Assembly: GCF_002742645.2 (NCBI RefSeq)
Contig: NZ_CP033875.1
Location: forward strand, 1,528,001 to 1,592,000
Length of the DNA stretch: 64,000 nucleotides
DNA from: Caulobacter sp. FWC26
GTDB taxonomy: Bacteria > Pseudomonadota > Alphaproteobacteria > Caulobacterales > Caulobacteraceae
Reading direction: 5' to 3'
The first letter of the stretch is position 1. Every line of letters starts with the position of its first letter. Positions 36,441 through 46,652 of the stretch are shown here, piece by piece. The notes under the pieces are model-generated. The model had not been told where the DNA came from and did not search any database. It saw only the letters and a list, made by a program, of their open reading frames with translations. A program made the translations under genes and the position numbers.

Positions 36441-37106
36441 GTGCGGGCTCTGATTGTCGAGGATGATCCCGTTGTTGGCCTGGACCTGACCAAGGCGCTG
36501 AGCGGCGCCGGCTTCGTGGTCGATCTTGCGCGCGACGGCGAGGATGCCTCCTTTAGGGGCGAGGTCGAGGACTACGCTGTCGCGATTCTGGACCTGGGCC
36601 TGCCGCGCCTCGACGGCCTGTCGGTGCTGCGACGTTGGCGCGCGAACAACCGGACCTTCCCCGTGCTGATCCTTTCGGCGCGCGGCGACTGGACCGAGAA
36701 GGTCGAAGGCATCGAGGCCGGCGCAGACGACTATATGGCCAAGCCTTTTGAAATGGGTGAATTGCTGGCTCGGGCCAGAAGCCTCGTGCGCCGAGCCGCC
36801 GGTCGTGTCTCGCCCGTGATCGAAGCCGGCCGTCTGTCGCTGGACACCCGCGGGATGACCGCCACGCTGGACGGCGCGGCGATCCGGCTCTCGCCGCTGG
36901 AGTTCCGCCTGCTGGACTGTCTTGCCCATAATCCCGGCCGCGCCGTGTCGGCGGGAGAGCTCGCCGAACAGCTATACGGGGTCGCAGACACCGCCGACAC
37001 CAACGCGATCGAGGCGCTGGTGACCCGCCTGCGCCGCAAGGTGGGGCCGGACGTCATCGAGACCCGGCGAGGCTTCGGCTATCTGCTCGCCGGCGGCGAC
37101 GCGTGA
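36441..37106 (+). CDS. OmpR/PhoP-family response regulator
   Basis: A 221-residue DNA-binding response regulator. The receiver domain has the acidic pair ED in IVEDDPVV, phospho-acceptor D51 (AILDLGLPRLDGL) and the lysine in DDYMAKPF. The winged-helix output domain covers about 125-221 (LSPLEFRLLDCLAHNPGRAV, VTRLRRKVGPDVIETRRGFG). It begins with a GTG immediately after the pepSY stop codon and overlaps the kinase gene by four bases. Partner of the downstream sensor kinase. Confidence 0.94.
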   Translation: MRALIVEDDPVVGLDLTKALSGAGFVVDLARDGEDASFRGEVEDYAVAILDLGLPRLDGLSVLRRWRANNRTFPVLILSARGDWTEKVEGIEAGADDYMAKPFEMGELLARARSLVRRAAGRVSPVIEAGRLSLDTRGMTATLDGAAIRLSPLEFRLLDCLAHNPGRAVSAGELAEQLYGVADTADTNAIEALVTRLRRKVGPDVIETRRGFGYLLAGGDA

Positions 37107-38455
37107 GGCGCGGTTCACTGCGATGGCGGCTGATCGCGGGCGGCATGCTGGCGATCCTGACGGCGCTAGTGGTCGCTTGGCTGGCCATGATCTGGCTTTT
37201 CGATCGCCACATCGTTCGCCGGGAAACCGCCGAGCTGAGCCGTACGGGCGAGGCGCTGGTTGCCGGACTGAGGCTGAAGCCAGACGGCGCGCCGATCGTC
37301 GATGCGGTTTTGCCCGATCCTCGGCTCTCCAGGCCAGCAGGCGGGCTTTATTGGCAGGTGTCCACGCCGCAAGGCGGCGACCGGTCGCTGTCGTTGTGGG
37401 ATCAGACGCTCAGCCCGCCGTCTGTCGCGCCCGTCAACGGTTGGGGGGCGCGTGTCGTGGCGGGTCCCTTCGACGACGAAATCCTGCTGGTCGAGCGGTC
37501 GGTGCGGCCCGATCGCGGCGGACCGGCCGTGCTGATCCAGATCGCCACCGACGAGAAGGTCTTGCGCGCCGCCCGCGGGGCGTTCGGCCGGGACCTCGCG
37601 CTCTTCCTGATCGGTCTTTGGGCGGTGCTGTCGGCAGCCGCAGCCTTGCAGGTCACTCTGGGCCTGTCGCCGCTCAAGCGCGTGCGCGACGATCTGGCGC
37701 GGCTGCGCAAGAGCCCATCGGCGCGGATGTCGGAGGTTCATCCGGTAGAGATCGCGCCGCTGGCCGAGGCCATCAACGCCTTGGCGGAGGCCCGAGAGGG
37801 CGACCTCGCCCGTGCGCGCCGGCGGGCTGGTGATCTGGCGCATGGTCTCAAGACCCCGCTGGCGGCCCTGGCCGCCCAAAGCCGTCGCGCGCGGGAGGCT
37901 GGCGCGGTCGAGGCCGCCGATGGGCTGGACGATGCGATCGCCGCCGTAGGCGCGGCCTTAGAGGCCGAACTCGCCCGCGCCCGGGCGGCGGCGGCTCGCG
38001 AGACCACGTTCGTCACAATGAGCGCGCCGGCGAAAGTCGCTGAGCGCCTGATCGCCGTCCTGGAGCGCACCACGGAGGGCGAGCGCCTCATTTTCGAGGT
38101 GGAGATCGCAGACGACATCACAGCGCCCGCATCTCAGGACGTGCTCACCGAAATCCTCGGCGCCCTGATCGAGAACGCCGCCCGCTATGGTCGACGTCGC
38201 GTGCGCGTCTCCGGGGGCGTGGCCATGGGCGGGTGCTATCTCGCTGTCGAGGACGATGGTCCAGGCTTGGACGAAGGCCGGGCCGAGGCCGCTCTGGCGC
38301 GTGGCGCCAGACTGGACGAGGCGGGACCCGGACACGGCTTGGGGTTGGCCATCGCCCGTGATCTTGCCGAGGCGTCAGGAGCTGTGCTGCGTATGGATCG
38401 CGCGCCGCTCGGCGGTCTTCGAGTCATCGTTCTGTGGGAGACCCCCGCAGGCTGA
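37103..38455 (+). CDS. Sensor histidine kinase, PhoQ-like
   Basis: A 450-residue inner-membrane kinase. Helix 1 is at residues 10-32, a periplasmic sensor domain at about 33-163, and helix 2 at about 164-188. The dimerisation domain has the phospho-accepting H247 in DLAHGLKTPLA, a sequence close to the PhoQ H-box. The catalytic domain has N-box ALIENAARYG, DDGPGLD and GHGLGLAIARDLAE. It starts with a GTG overlapping the regulator stop (GTGA). The signal is unknown; the PepSY neighbour suggests an envelope signal. Confidence 0.93.
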   Translation: MRRGSLRWRLIAGGMLAILTALVVAWLAMIWLFDRHIVRRETAELSRTGEALVAGLRLKPDGAPIVDAVLPDPRLSRPAGGLYWQVSTPQGGDRSLSLWDQTLSPPSVAPVNGWGARVVAGPFDDEILLVERSVRPDRGGPAVLIQIATDEKVLRAARGAFGRDLALFLIGLWAVLSAAAALQVTLGLSPLKRVRDDLARLRKSPSARMSEVHPVEIAPLAEAINALAEAREGDLARARRRAGDLAHGLKTPLAALAAQSRRAREAGAVEAADGLDDAIAAVGAALEAELARARAAAARETTFVTMSAPAKVAERLIAVLERTTEGERLIFEVEIADDITAPASQDVLTEILGALIENAARYGRRRVRVSGGVAMGGCYLAVEDDGPGLDEGRAEAALARGARLDEAGPGHGLGLAIARDLAEASGAVLRMDRAPLGGLRVIVLWETPAG

Positions 38456-38613
38456 ATCTACGGCCCAAGGGGGACGCGGCTGATTTTCAGGTCTACTTGA
38501 CGACAGGCCGCGTGAGCGCGCGGGCGAGCGTCCCGCTCTGTCCCGACCCGCCCGCCTTTACTCGAAGTTTTCCTTTATCGCGGAGGGTGGCCCATCGAAC
38601 ACTCGGCGGGCCC

Positions 38614-40344
38614 ATGGCGCTTCCTTCCTTCGCTCAGTCCGTTTCGCCGTCAAATGGCGGCGAAAGCCGCATTCTCTCCCACCTGGAACAGGCGCGGGGG
38701 GCTATTGAGGGGCGTTTTCTCGAGGTCGGCGACGTGCTGTCCCGGATCGTCGATGGCGCTAACGTGCTGATCGACTCCTTGGACCGAACCCGCGAACGGC
38801 TCACCGGTGACACGGTTCGCGCTGCGACAAATCAGCTCACGGACGCGTCGATGCGGCTCAGGAGCTTGCCGGAGTCCCTGCGCGAACGCCGTGATCGGAT
38901 CGGCGATTTGATGCGCGCGGGCGGTGATCTCACCGTGCATATCGAGGATATGCGCCAGCATCTGGCCTACCTGCGGGTCTTCGGCGTCAACATCAAGATC
39001 ACTTCTGGCGGGATCGCTGCGGCAGGTCCTGAGTTCGCCATCTTCGCGCAGGAAATCTGTGATTGTATCGAACTGGGCAGAGGCCAGCTCGACACCTTCC
39101 GGGCCGACCTTGCCAAGCTCGACGAGGTTCTGAGCGCGGCGGTGGCGCACGAGGAGCGGTTGCGGCGACGTTGCGAGGAACTGGTGCCGGCGATCCCTGA
39201 CGCGCTGGTTTCGGAAGCCTCCGCAGTCAGCGCTCATCAGGCGACGGTCGCCGAGATCAGCAGCAATGTCGGAGAATTGGCGCGCGGTCTTCGCAAGAAG
39301 ATCGGCGCGGTCCTGGGCGCGCTGCAGATCGGCGACATCACGCGCCAACGCATCGAACACGTTCAGCATGGCCTGGGGTTGCTGGAGACTTTCGCCGAGG
39401 CCCAGGCGCTGCCGGCGGAAGCGCGGGGTCGCCTTGAAGGGTTCATGCGCCGATTGCTGGCGGCTCAACTGGCGGCGACGACCCGGGACTTCGAGACAGA
39501 GGTTTCCAGGATCGGCCATAATGTCAGCGCGATCGCGGGCGACGCCGACCAGATCATGCGCCTGCGCGATCACGCTCAGGGACGGGCCTCGGACGGCGAG
39601 GGCAGCTTCCTGGCCGGCCTCGAAGCCAGCCTCGTCCAGGCTTCGGCGCTGGTGCAGGACATTGACGCCGGCGAACGCCTGGCCGAGGAAGTCAGCCGTT
39701 CGGCCGCGAGCGCCGCCCGCGCGCTGGCGACCCAGATCCAGGCCATCCAGAACATGCGCGCCGACGTACAGATGATGGCGCTGAACACCACCCTGAAATG
39801 CGCGCGTATCGGCGAGACCGGCAAGCCGCTGGGTGTCATCGCCATCGAGCTGCGTCAGCACGCCGGCCATCTGGAAACGTCTGCGGCGCGGACCCTCGCG
39901 GCCCTTGAGGGGCTTTCAATGAGCGCCGGCGCCTCGGGCGGACGCGACGGAGCGGGCGGAGCCACGCTCGTGGCCGAAGCGCTGCAGTCGGCGGTGGAAC
40001 ACTTCCGCAGCACCGGCGAGGAGATCGATGGCGATCTGGCCGCCGCCGCCCGCGAGGGGGAAGGGGTCGTCGACCTGCTTCGGCGGGCCGTCGCGCGCTT
40101 CGACTTCCACGGTCATGTGGGATCGTATCTCGACAAGGCGGCGAGCGAACTCGCCGCCGCCGGCGCCGACAACGCGCCCGTGGACGATCTGATGCCTGTT
40201 CTGGGGCCGATGCTTCAAAGCCTGGCGCGCACCTACACGATGGTGCAGGAGCGCGAGGTTCATGCTTCCATGACGGCGGATCTGGGCGAGATGCCGGAGC
40301 CGGCCGCGCCGGCCGTTCTGGTGGACGACGACGTTCTGTTCTGA
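38614..40344 (+). CDS. Soluble chemotaxis protein with chemoreceptor-like tip and CheZ-like motif
   Basis: A 576-residue, mostly helical cytoplasmic protein with no membrane helix or HAMP domain. Residues about 386-417 (MMALNTTLKCARIGETGKPL, then GVIAIELRQHA) are a diverged version of the chemoreceptor hairpin tip. Residues 236-252 (ALQIGDITRQRIEHVQH) contain D241-x3-Q245, the spacing of the CheZ phosphatase active site (D-x-x-x-Q). It may dephosphorylate CheY or modulate the arrays. The ATG at 38614 is favoured; an in-frame start further upstream overlaps the kinase gene. It is convergent with cheB at the end of the chemotaxis operon. Confidence 0.75.
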   Translation: MALPSFAQSVSPSNGGESRILSHLEQARGAIEGRFLEVGDVLSRIVDGANVLIDSLDRTRERLTGDTVRAATNQLTDASMRLRSLPESLRERRDRIGDLMRAGGDLTVHIEDMRQHLAYLRVFGVNIKITSGGIAAAGPEFAIFAQEICDCIELGRGQLDTFRADLAKLDEVLSAAVAHEERLRRRCEELVPAIPDALVSEASAVSAHQATVAEISSNVGELARGLRKKIGAVLGALQIGDITRQRIEHVQHGLGLLETFAEAQALPAEARGRLEGFMRRLLAAQLAATTRDFETEVSRIGHNVSAIAGDADQIMRLRDHAQGRASDGEGSFLAGLEASLVQASALVQDIDAGERLAEEVSRSAASAARALATQIQAIQNMRADVQMMALNTTLKCARIGETGKPLGVIAIELRQHAGHLETSAARTLAALEGLSMSAGASGGRDGAGGATLVAEALQSAVEHFRSTGEEIDGDLAAAAREGEGVVDLLRRAVARFDFHGHVGSYLDKAASELAAAGADNAPVDDLMPVLGPMLQSLARTYTMVQEREVHASMTADLGEMPEPAAPAVLVDDDVLF

Positions 40345-40366
40345 GGGGCGCGTTCGAATTCTGCAG

Positions 40367-40393
40367 GCGCTCGGCGGAGGCCTGCCCGAGCGC
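40367..40393. terminator. Hairpin between convergent chemotaxis genes
   Basis: GCGCTCGG (40367-40374) and CCGAGCGC (40386-40393) form an 8-bp GC stem in the 55-base gap between the soluble chemotaxis gene and cheB. No T-run is present, so termination is only suggested. Confidence 0.4.
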
Positions 40394-40399
40394 TCCGAT

Positions 40400-41497
40400 C
40401 TAGCGCTTGGATACTCTCAGGATCTCTGCGGCCAGGGCCTGCAACGGCGCGATCCGATCGACGCAACCGCGCGCTATGGCCTCCTTGGGCATGCCGAAGA
40501 CGACGGACGTCGCCTCGTCCTGAGCGATTGTCATGGCGCCGGCGTTCTTCATTTCTTCCATGCCCCGGGCGCCGTCGTCGCCCATGCCGGTCATGATCAC
40601 CGCGATGGCGTTCGAGCCCGCCGAGCGGGCGGCCGACCGGAACAGCACGTCCACCGACGGCCGGTGTCGCGAGACGAGCGGCCCGTCCTTGACCGAGACG
40701 TAGTAGCGGGCGCCGCTCCGCTCCAGGAGGGTGTGCTTGTTGCCGGGCGCGATCAGCACCCGACCGCGCAGCACCGTATCGCCATCCTCGGCTTCCTTCA
40801 CCGACACCGCGCAGAGGCCGTCGAGCCGCTTGGCGAACGAGGCGGTGAACTTCTCCGGCATATGCTGGACGATGACGATCCCGGGGGAGTCTGCGGGAAG
40901 GCCTTCAAGCACCTGCCTGAGCGCTTCGGTCCCGCCGGTGGATGCGCCGATGCAGACGACCGTCTCGGTGGTGCGCGCCATGGCTCGGCCGTCGGGTGGG
41001 GGAAGCATGGCGTCGGCCGTGAGCTTCCGTGCGGGTTCCTGGATGGCGTGCGACAGGGGCACGGGCGCGCGGCGCGCCCCGGCCACGCGAGCGCTGGCGG
41101 CGGCCTTCACCGCATCGCAGATGCGGATACGCGACTCGACCAGATGCTCCGCCACGCCCATGCGTGGCTTGAGGATGACGTCGACCGCGCCGGCTTCCAG
41201 GGCCTGAAGCAGGGTCTCGGAGCCCGCCTCGACCAGGGACGAGCACATGACCACTGGCACCGGGTGCTGGCTCATGATCTTGCGCAGGAAGGTGATGCCG
41301 TCCATTCGGGGCATCTCGACGTCCAGGGTGATGACGTCGGGGATTTCGTCGCGGATGCGACGGGCGGCGACGAAGGGGTCGGAGGCCACCCCGATCACCT
41401 CGATCTGCGGATCAGACTCCAGGATGCTGGCCAGGGTCTGGCGGACCGTGGCGGAGTCATCAACGATCAGAACGCGGACTTTTCCGATGATCGGCAC
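40400..41497 (-). CDS. cheB: CheB protein-glutamate methylesterase
   Basis: A 365-residue enzyme that removes methyl groups from chemoreceptors for adaptation. The receiver domain (1-125) has phospho-acceptor D59 ([14 protein letters not shown]) and lysine in DVILKPRMG. The esterase domain has the catalytic serine in [13 protein letters not shown], histidine in [18 protein letters not shown] and aspartate in [13 protein letters not shown]. It is the last gene of the operon, starting three bases after cheR. Confidence 0.96.
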   Translation of the reverse strand: MPIIGKVRVLIVDDSATVRQTLASILESDPQIEVIGVASDPFVAARRIRDEIPDVITLDVEMPRMDGITFLRKIMSQHPVPVVMCSSLVEAGSETLLQALEAGAVDVILKPRMGVAEHLVESRIRICDAVKAAASARVAGARRAPVPLSHAIQEPARKLTADAMLPPPDGRAMARTTETVVCIGASTGGTEALRQVLEGLPADSPGIVIVQHMPEKFTASFAKRLDGLCAVSVKEAEDGDTVLRGRVLIAPGNKHTLLERSGARYYVSVKDGPLVSRHRPSVDVLFRSAARSAGSNAIAVIMTGMGDDGARGMEEMKNAGAMTIAQDEATSVVFGMPKEAIARGCVDRIAPLQALAAEILRVSKR

Positions 41498-41500
41498 GGG

Positions 41501-42361
41501 CTAGCACCTCTGGAAGACTGTATTGGCGACCTGTCGGACGGGGAGATCCAGGCCGACGATCGACTCCGAATGACCCAGGAACAGGTGGCCGTTCGGCCGC
41601 AGGTGGCGACACAGCCGCGAGAGCACCTTCGCCTGGGTTGCTTTATCGAAGTATATCAAGATGTTGCGGCAGAAGATGATGTCCATGTCCTGATCGAGGG
41701 GGTAGTCTTCCTCCATCAGGTTGAGACGGCCGAACAGGACCTTTTCTCGCAGGCTGGGCGCGATCCGGACCTCGTGCCGAGAAGCGTCCCTGGATTGGCG
41801 AACATAGCGCCGCCGAAAGGCGACTGGAACGGGGTCAATCATCGAGGCCGGATAGCGGCCGTCCAGCGCTTGAGACAACACCTCGGTGCAGATGTCGGTG
41901 GCGAAAATGGCGTAGTCTAGCCCGCGCTGCTCCCTGCAGAACGCGTCCAGCACCATCGCCAGGGTATAGGGCTCCGCCCCCGTCGAGGCGGCGGCGCTCC
42001 AGACCTTGATCTCACGCCGTCCGGCCTTGGCCAGCCTGGGCAGCAGCGCTTCTTGCAGATAGGTGAAGTGGACGGGTTCGCGGAAGAATTCGGTCTTGTT
42101 GGTGGTGACGGCGTCGATCAGATGCACGGTCTCGGTGTCGAGCCCATGCTCCTCGAATAGAAAGCGGCAGTAGTCGTTGACGTTGTCGTAGCCGTGCACA
42201 CGCATGCGCCGACGAAGCCTGCCCTCGAGCATGGTCTTCTTGTTGCCGGGCATCTTGATGCCGCTGTAGTCGTGGATGAAGACGGCGAGGCGGTCGAAGT
42301 TCTTAGCGCTCAGCGGCTCGCCGTTCACGTCGGGCTGCAGGGCGAGGGCGGCTTGAGACAC
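41501..42361 (-). CDS. cheR: CheR chemoreceptor methyltransferase
   Basis: A 286-residue SAM-dependent methyltransferase acting on receptor glutamates. The N-terminal helical domain has NFDRLAVFIHDYSGIKMPGN. The SAM-binding region has KVWSAAASTGAEPYTLAMVL and IFATDICTEVLSQA, and DIIFCRNILIYFDKATQAKV is the conserved motif near the active site. Works with the adjacent CheB and the two chemoreceptors. Confidence 0.96.
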   Translation of the reverse strand: MSQAALALQPDVNGEPLSAKNFDRLAVFIHDYSGIKMPGNKKTMLEGRLRRRMRVHGYDNVNDYCRFLFEEHGLDTETVHLIDAVTTNKTEFFREPVHFTYLQEALLPRLAKAGRREIKVWSAAASTGAEPYTLAMVLDAFCREQRGLDYAIFATDICTEVLSQALDGRYPASMIDPVPVAFRRRYVRQSRDASRHEVRIAPSLREKVLFGRLNLMEEDYPLDQDMDIIFCRNILIYFDKATQAKVLSRLCRHLRPNGHLFLGHSESIVGLDLPVRQVANTVFQRC

Positions 42362-42394
42362 GGCGATCCTTAGGCGAACGCGGGACGCTTATGG

Positions 42395-42868
42395 TTAGGC
42401 GGCTTGCGCGATGAGTGCGGCGTCCTGCCCGGTCAACAGTCGGGCCAGGTCGAAGATAACGACGAAGCCGCTGTCCCGGCGCACGACGCCTTGGATGTAG
42501 TCCGACCGCCAGGGGACGCCGATGTCGGGCGCAGCCTCGATCTGGCTTTCGGAAAAGGCCGCGACCTCGATCACGCGATCGGCCACAAGCCCTAGCGAGA
42601 GCGTGCGATCATCGATCGGCACGTCCACGACCAGGATCCGGGTCGTCAGCGTCGGCGCGACCCCCGGTAGGCCCAGCTTGCGGCGAAGATCCAGGGTGGG
42701 GGTTCCCCGGCCGCGCACATCGGTCAGGCCCAGCATATAGCCAGGGCCTTCGGGGATCCCGAAGGGCGGCGCGAAGTCCAGGATCTCCCGGACGTAGGCC
42801 ACGGGGACGGCGAAGACCTCCGCCCCCAGACCCAGGGTGACGTATTGACCATCGGCGGCGCGGCTCAA
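42395..42868 (-). CDS. cheW: CheW coupling protein (copy 2)
   Basis: A 157-residue adaptor linking receptors to CheA. CheW pattern: [51 protein letters not shown]. It begins with TTG overlapping the chemoreceptor stop (TTGA), preceded by GGAG. It lies between the longer receptor and cheR. The usual first-loop asparagine-arginine motif (GLINLRG) is replaced by GLTDVRG. Confidence 0.93.
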   Translation of the reverse strand: MSRAADGQYVTLGLGAEVFAVPVAYVREILDFAPPFGIPEGPGYMLGLTDVRGRGTPTLDLRRKLGLPGVAPTLTTRILVVDVPIDDRTLSLGLVADRVIEVAAFSESQIEAAPDIGVPWRSDYIQGVVRRDSGFVVIFDLARLLTGQDAALIAQAA

Positions 42869-44901
42869 GTTCCGTACTCCTTGAAAGCGGCGTCGTCGGC
42901 GTCCGCGCTTCCGTGCGCCATGTCCAGGGCGAAGCCCGCAGCGCGGGCCTGCTGGGAGGCGACCGCGCGAGTCGAGGCGGTCTTCGGAGGCGCTTTGCGC
43001 GCGGCGGAAGGGACCGGTCGTTTGACCGACGGTGGGGCGGCGCGACGGGCGGCGCCCGCGCTGTCGGTGCGGAAGAAGGCGATGGACGCCTGCAGTTCCT
43101 CGGCCTGGGCGGCCAGCTCTTCGGAGGTCGCCGACATTTCCTCGGAGGCCGAGGCGTTCTGCTGGGTGACCTTGTCGAGCTGCTGGATAGCCTCGTTGAT
43201 CTGCCCGGCGCCGATGTCCTGCTCGCGGCAGGCGGCGCTGATCTCGGAGACCAGTTCAGCGGTCCTGCGGATGTTCGGCACCAGGGTGGTGAGCATCTCG
43301 CCGGCGGCCTGGGTGGCCTTGACGGTGTCGCTGGACACGGCGCTGATCTCGGCGGCGGCGGTCTGGCTGCGTTCGGCCAGCTTGCGGACTTCCGACGCGA
43401 CGACGGCGAAGCCGCGACCATGCTCGCCGGCCCGGGCGGCCTCGACGGCGGCGTTCAGGGCCAGGAGGTCGGTCTGGCGAGCGATTTCCTGAACGATGGT
43501 GATCTTCTCGGCGATGGTCTGCATGGCGCCGACCGCGTTGCTGACCGCCTGGCCCGAGGTCTCGGCTTCGATCGCCGACTGGCGGGCGATCTTCTCGGTT
43601 TGCGTGGCGTTGTCGGCGTTCTGCTTGATGTTGGCGGCCATCTCTTCCATCGAGGCCGAGGCCTGTTCGGCGGCCGAGGCCTGCTCGGTGGCGCCCTGGC
43701 TCATCTGCTCGGACGTGGCCGAGAGTTCCTGGCTGCCGGCCGAGACGTTCTCCGAGGCCGAGACCGCGTCGGCGACTACGCCACGCAGGCGGTCGACCAT
43801 GCGCTCAAGGGCCAGGCCCAGGATATCCCGATCCGAACGCGGCCGTGGCTGCACCGTCAGGTCGCCGTCTGCGATCTTGTCGGTGAGGGCGGCGGTTTCA
43901 CGCAGATTGGCGGTCATCCGTTCCAGCGCCAAGCCCAGCGTGTCCTTGTCGGAGTTCAGCTTGATCTGGACGGTCAGGTCGCCATCCGCCACCTTGTCCG
44001 CCAGGGACGCGCTAGCCTGAAGGCTGTCGACCATGCGCTCAAGCGACATGCCTAGCGTGTCCTTGTCAGACAGCGGCTTCGGCCGCACGCTCAGGTCGCC
44101 GCTTGCGACCTTGTCGGCCAGCGCAGCAGTCTCCCGCAGGTTGCCGGTCATGATGTTGAGATAGTCGATCAGGTCCTTGATCTCGTCGTTGGTGGTTACC
44201 GTAACGGTGTTGTTCAGATCGCCGATGGACACGGCTTGTACGGCTTCGCTGGCCTTGCGCAGTCCCAGGGTGACCGTCCGCGAAATCCAGAAGGCTGCAG
44301 CCACGCCGAGGGCCAGGGCCAAGGCCATCAGGCCGATGAAGATCAAGCGCGCGTCGGCGAAGATCTTGTCGCCAGTCGCGCTGGCGGCATTGCCGCCGGC
44401 GACATTGAGTTCGACCAGCTTCAGCAGTTCGCCCGACATCTCATCGTAGGTTGCCTGGCTGTCCTCAAGCATCTGCGCCGCCGCCACGTTCTGGTTCTGG
44501 CGGGAGAGGACGAGCGCCTTGTCGGCCTCCTCAAGGTAGTCGTCGTACTTGCGCGAGAAGGATCCGTAGAGAGCCCGCTCCTGCTCCGACGAGATCAGCT
44601 TCTCATACCGCGTCCGGGTTTGGGCGATCAAACCCGTCAGGACCTTGATCTGCTTTTCAATATTCGCCATGTCGGCGGGGTCGGTTGAAGCGACGTGGGC
44701 ATAGTGTCCAAGCCGTAGGTCGGAAGTCGCGGTGTTGATGCGATGGATCGCATCGATGCTCGGCATCCAGTTTTCAGCGATGATGGTCGACTGATCATTG
44801 ACCGTCGCCATCTTGATCACGCCCGTGGCGCCGAGGGTTGCTGTCAGCAACAGAACGACGGCGAAGGCGCTGGCGAGCTTCAACTTGATCGTTGCGCGCA
44901 T
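42865..44901 (-). CDS. Methyl-accepting chemotaxis protein with three extra HAMP-like repeats
   Basis: A 678-residue membrane receptor. Helix 1 is at residues 7-30, a four-helix-bundle sensor domain at about 31-185, helix 2 at 186-207, and HAMP at about 208-256. Three 39-residue repeats follow at 257-295, 296-334 and 335-373, each starting (E/A)(T/S)A(A/S)L and containing DGDLTVQ/SGDLSVR and DKDTLG. The signalling hairpin (about 374-650) has [20 protein letters not shown]. It ends [11 protein letters not shown]. The next receptor, at 44945-46636, has an almost identical hairpin but no such repeats. Confidence 0.95.
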   Translation of the reverse strand: MRATIKLKLASAFAVVLLLTATLGATGVIKMATVNDQSTIIAENWMPSIDAIHRINTATSDLRLGHYAHVASTDPADMANIEKQIKVLTGLIAQTRTRYEKLISSEQERALYGSFSRKYDDYLEEADKALVLSRQNQNVAAAQMLEDSQATYDEMSGELLKLVELNVAGGNAASATGDKIFADARLIFIGLMALALALGVAAAFWISRTVTLGLRKASEAVQAVSIGDLNNTVTVTTNDEIKDLIDYLNIMTGNLRETAALADKVASGDLSVRPKPLSDKDTLGMSLERMVDSLQASASLADKVADGDLTVQIKLNSDKDTLGLALERMTANLRETAALTDKIADGDLTVQPRPRSDRDILGLALERMVDRLRGVVADAVSASENVSAGSQELSATSEQMSQGATEQASAAEQASASMEEMAANIKQNADNATQTEKIARQSAIEAETSGQAVSNAVGAMQTIAEKITIVQEIARQTDLLALNAAVEAARAGEHGRGFAVVASEVRKLAERSQTAAAEISAVSSDTVKATQAAGEMLTTLVPNIRRTAELVSEISAACREQDIGAGQINEAIQQLDKVTQQNASASEEMSATSEELAAQAEELQASIAFFRTDSAGAARRAAPPSVKRPVPSAARKAPPKTASTRAVASQQARAAGFALDMAHGSADADDAAFKEYGT
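43060..43800. repeat. Long direct repeat shared by the two chemoreceptor genes
   Basis: This segment, coding for the signalling hairpin of the receptor at 42865-44901, is nearly identical in DNA to 45146-45886 in the neighbouring receptor gene (offset 2,086 bases, same orientation). Differences are scattered single bases. The copies could recombine and delete one receptor. Confidence 0.9.
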
Positions 44902-44944
44902 TGGGTTTTATTCCTTGGGCGAGCGTGCGATTGGGAGAGCGATC

Positions 44945-46636
44945 TCAGGCGTACTCGCGGAAGTCCGCGTCATCGGCGTCCGGCCCGCCCTTGGTCAGGT
45001 CCAGAGCGAAGCCCGCAGCGCGGGCCTGCTGGGCCGCAACTGGTGTGCGTGCGGGCGATTTGGGCTTGGTCGCGGTCTTGGTGGATGCCGAGGTGCGCTT
45101 GACCGAAGATGTCGGCCGAGCGGCGGGACGACGGGCGCCGCCTGTGCTGTCGGTGCGGAAGAAAGCGATGGAGGCCTGGAGTTCCTCTGCCTGGGCGGCC
45201 AGTTCCTCGGAGGTCGCCGACATCTCCTCGGAGGCCGAGGCGTTCTGCTGGGTGACCTTGTCGAGTTGCTGGATGGCTTCGTTGATCTGGCTGGCGCCGA
45301 TGTCCTGTTCTCGGCAGGCGGCGCTGATCTCGGCCACCAGTTCGGCGGTTTTGCGGATATTGGGCACGAGGCTGGTGAGCATCTCACCGGCGGTCTGGGC
45401 GGCCTTGACGGTGTCGCTGGACACGGCGCTGATCTCGGCGGCGGCGGTCTGGCTCCGTTCGGCCAGCTTGCGGACTTCCGAGGCGACGACGGCGAAGCCT
45501 CGGCCATGCTCGCCGGCCCGGGCGGCCTCGACGGCGGCGTTCAGGGCCAGGAGGTCGGTCTGGCGGGCGATTTCCTGAACGATGGTGATCTTCTCGGCGA
45601 TGGTCTGCATGGCGCCGACCGCGTTGCTGACCGCCTGGCCCGAGGTCTCGGCTTCAATCGCCGACTGGCGGGCGATCTTCTCGGTCTGCGAGGCGTTGTC
45701 GGCGTTCTGCTTGATGTTGGCGGCCATCTCTTCCATCGAGGCCGAGGCCTGTTCGGCGGCCGAGGCCTGCTCGGTGGCGCCCTGGCTCATCTGCTCGGAC
45801 GTGGCCGAGAGTTCCTGGCTGCCGGAGGAGACGTTCTCCGAGGCAGAGACCGCGTCGGCGACCACGCCACGCAGGCGCTCGATCATCACGTTCACATGGC
45901 CTAGCAGATCGCCGATTTCGTCGCGGCTGGTGATTTCGACCGTCCTGGTCAGGTCGCCGTCAGCGACGGCGCTCACGGCTTCCGACGCGCGGTTCAGGCC
46001 CTTGCTGACGACCGCCGCGATGTAGATGGCGGCGCCGACCGCAGCCAGAAGCGACACGATCGAGACGCCGATCAGGACGTTCCGCGTCCCGGCGAAGTCT
46101 TCATCGGCCTTGGTCGACGCGGCGTCGAGCTGTGCCTTGGAGAGTTCAACCAACTCGTGCGCTCGTGCGCTCGCTTCGGTCACGACCTTGCGGCCTTCGC
46201 CCATCGACAGCGTCGCCGCAGCGCGATCGTCGCCCGCCAGGGTCAGCTGTACAACCTTGGCATGGACTTCGTTCAGCTGTTCGAAGGCAGTTCCCAGCGC
46301 CACCCACTTGGGGCGTCCCTCGGCCGTGGCCAGTCCCTCAGCCTTGGTCAGCACCGCGTCGAACGCCTGGCGCTCCTTGTCGAATGACGCCTCGAGCTTG
46401 CGAACCTCTTCGGGCGAACCCACGAGGATCATGTTCTTCTCGTTGCGCACCATGTTCAGCAGGTGGATTTCAAGCTGTTGTGCGGCTTCGAGACGCGCGG
46501 TGGGGCCCTTGATGATGGCGTCCATCTCGGCGCTGGCCTTGGACAGGCTGTTGAGTCCGAACAGGTTGCCCATCAGCAGCAGGACGATGATGAACCCGAA
46601 GGCGGCGGCGAGTTGTAGCTTGATGGTGAGGCGCAT
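44945..46636 (-). CDS. Methyl-accepting chemotaxis protein
   Basis: A 563-residue membrane receptor. Helix 1 ([20 protein letters not shown]), a periplasmic four-helix sensor (about 35-190), helix 2 ([20 protein letters not shown]), HAMP (about 213-265) and the signalling hairpin with [20 protein letters not shown]. It ends [10 protein letters not shown], close to the tail of its neighbour; such a shared C-terminal end may be a docking tether for CheR/CheB, by analogy with the NWETF tail of other receptors. It is followed by the longer receptor. Confidence 0.95.
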   Translation of the reverse strand: MRLTIKLQLAAAFGFIIVLLLMGNLFGLNSLSKASAEMDAIIKGPTARLEAAQQLEIHLLNMVRNEKNMILVGSPEEVRKLEASFDKERQAFDAVLTKAEGLATAEGRPKWVALGTAFEQLNEVHAKVVQLTLAGDDRAAATLSMGEGRKVVTEASARAHELVELSKAQLDAASTKADEDFAGTRNVLIGVSIVSLLAAVGAAIYIAAVVSKGLNRASEAVSAVADGDLTRTVEITSRDEIGDLLGHVNVMIERLRGVVADAVSASENVSSGSQELSATSEQMSQGATEQASAAEQASASMEEMAANIKQNADNASQTEKIARQSAIEAETSGQAVSNAVGAMQTIAEKITIVQEIARQTDLLALNAAVEAARAGEHGRGFAVVASEVRKLAERSQTAAAEISAVSSDTVKAAQTAGEMLTSLVPNIRKTAELVAEISAACREQDIGASQINEAIQQLDKVTQQNASASEEMSATSEELAAQAEELQASIAFFRTDSTGGARRPAARPTSSVKRTSASTKTATKPKSPARTPVAAQQARAAGFALDLTKGGPDADDADFREYA

Positions 46637-46652
46637 GGGGGACTCCGGCCGT

